28,791 bases of DNA. Source: DASUZB01 sp036377075 (GTDB lineage Bacteria; Actinomycetota; CALGFH01). This document shows positions 28,667 to 28,791 of the stretch, piece by piece (the stretch's first letter is position 1; each line of letters begins with the position of its first letter). The position numbers were made by a program, and so were the translations under genes. Below the pieces are notes generated by a model. It was not told where the DNA came from. It saw nothing but the letters and a program-made list of their open reading frames with translations, and did no database searches. The stretch lies in assembly GCA_036377075.1 (NCBI GenBank), contig DASUZB010000251.1:1-28791 (forward strand), written 5' to 3'.

Positions 28667-28791
28667 TTACTTGGTGTTCTTGGTGGGGCTTCGGCCGATG
28701 AGGTTGGCGAGGTCTGCCGCGGTGGGTGCGGTGATCGGTGCCGGGCGGGGTTGGCGGTGGAGGGCGTCAAGGATCGGCGTCATCTCCAGCA
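28667..28791 (-). CDS. unidentified protein, C-terminal 40 residues (partial)
   Basis: The frame enters from the window edge and ends with a double stop TAATAG (28669-28664). The peptide (MTPILDALHRQPRPAPITAP, then ADLANLIGR, then SPTKNTK) has a clean, protein-like composition and an obvious C-terminus. Possibly the end of a transposase or integrase given the adjoining remnant, but no family is recognisable. Confidence 0.45.
   Translation of the reverse strand, partial: LEMTPILDALHRQPRPAPITAPTAADLANLIGRSPTKNTK

Overview
The window is very GC-rich, with G/C-dominated third codon positions, frequent GTG and TTG starts, and strong Shine-Dalgarno sites of the AGGAGG type. The gene families (DUF3263, LytR_C protein, streptomycete-type OtsA, Rv1900c/LipJ-like cyclase, short 'hydrophobic protein', SufR-like regulator) point to a chromosomal segment of an Actinomycetota bacterium. 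I cannot name the genus. No rRNA, tRNA, CRISPR array or intact mobile element was seen.

Layout. 1-220 is the tail of a HAD-like phosphatase. 236-2029 (minus) holds an AI-2E-family permease and an RDD membrane protein. 2186-5460 is a trehalose block: otsA on plus, facing a minus-strand operon of DUF3263 protein, LytR_C protein and otsB. 5883-6914 is a secreted NlpC/P60 peptidase with a long leader, ended by a bidirectional hairpin shared with a Glu/Leu/Phe/Val dehydrogenase (minus). Next come an M48 membrane protease coupled to a HAD hydrolase, a small minus-strand two-gene module (10169-10722) whose first frame runs deep into the second, and a Vgb-like propeller lipoprotein. 12242-19713 is mostly single metabolic genes: YghZ-type aldo/keto reductase, SDR, PEP-mutase/isocitrate-lyase-like enzyme, berberine-bridge-type flavoprotein, HAD phosphatase, stress-type small membrane protein, crotonase and a zinc-ribbon-like peptide.

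19827-25321 is a coherent unit. folE, a DUF2231 membrane protein, transaldolase, a small membrane protein and a GH15 enzyme run on minus with very tight spacing. They diverge from a SufR-like regulator carrying candidate Fe-S cysteines. The shared intergenic region has three CGTTAGA half-sites that overlap two face-to-face promoter candidates. This suggests redox or stress control of pterin synthesis, the pentose phosphate pathway and glucoside or trehalose turnover. With otsA/otsB in the same window, the GH15 enzyme could be a trehalase.

The right end holds a broken DUF664 gene, a LipJ-like adenylate cyclase whose hydrolase domain appears to have lost its catalytic Ser and His, a pentapeptide-repeat miniprotein, an APH(6)-like kinase with lower GC3, and decayed IS5-like transposase sequence. 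These suggest an accessory or recently rearranged boundary.
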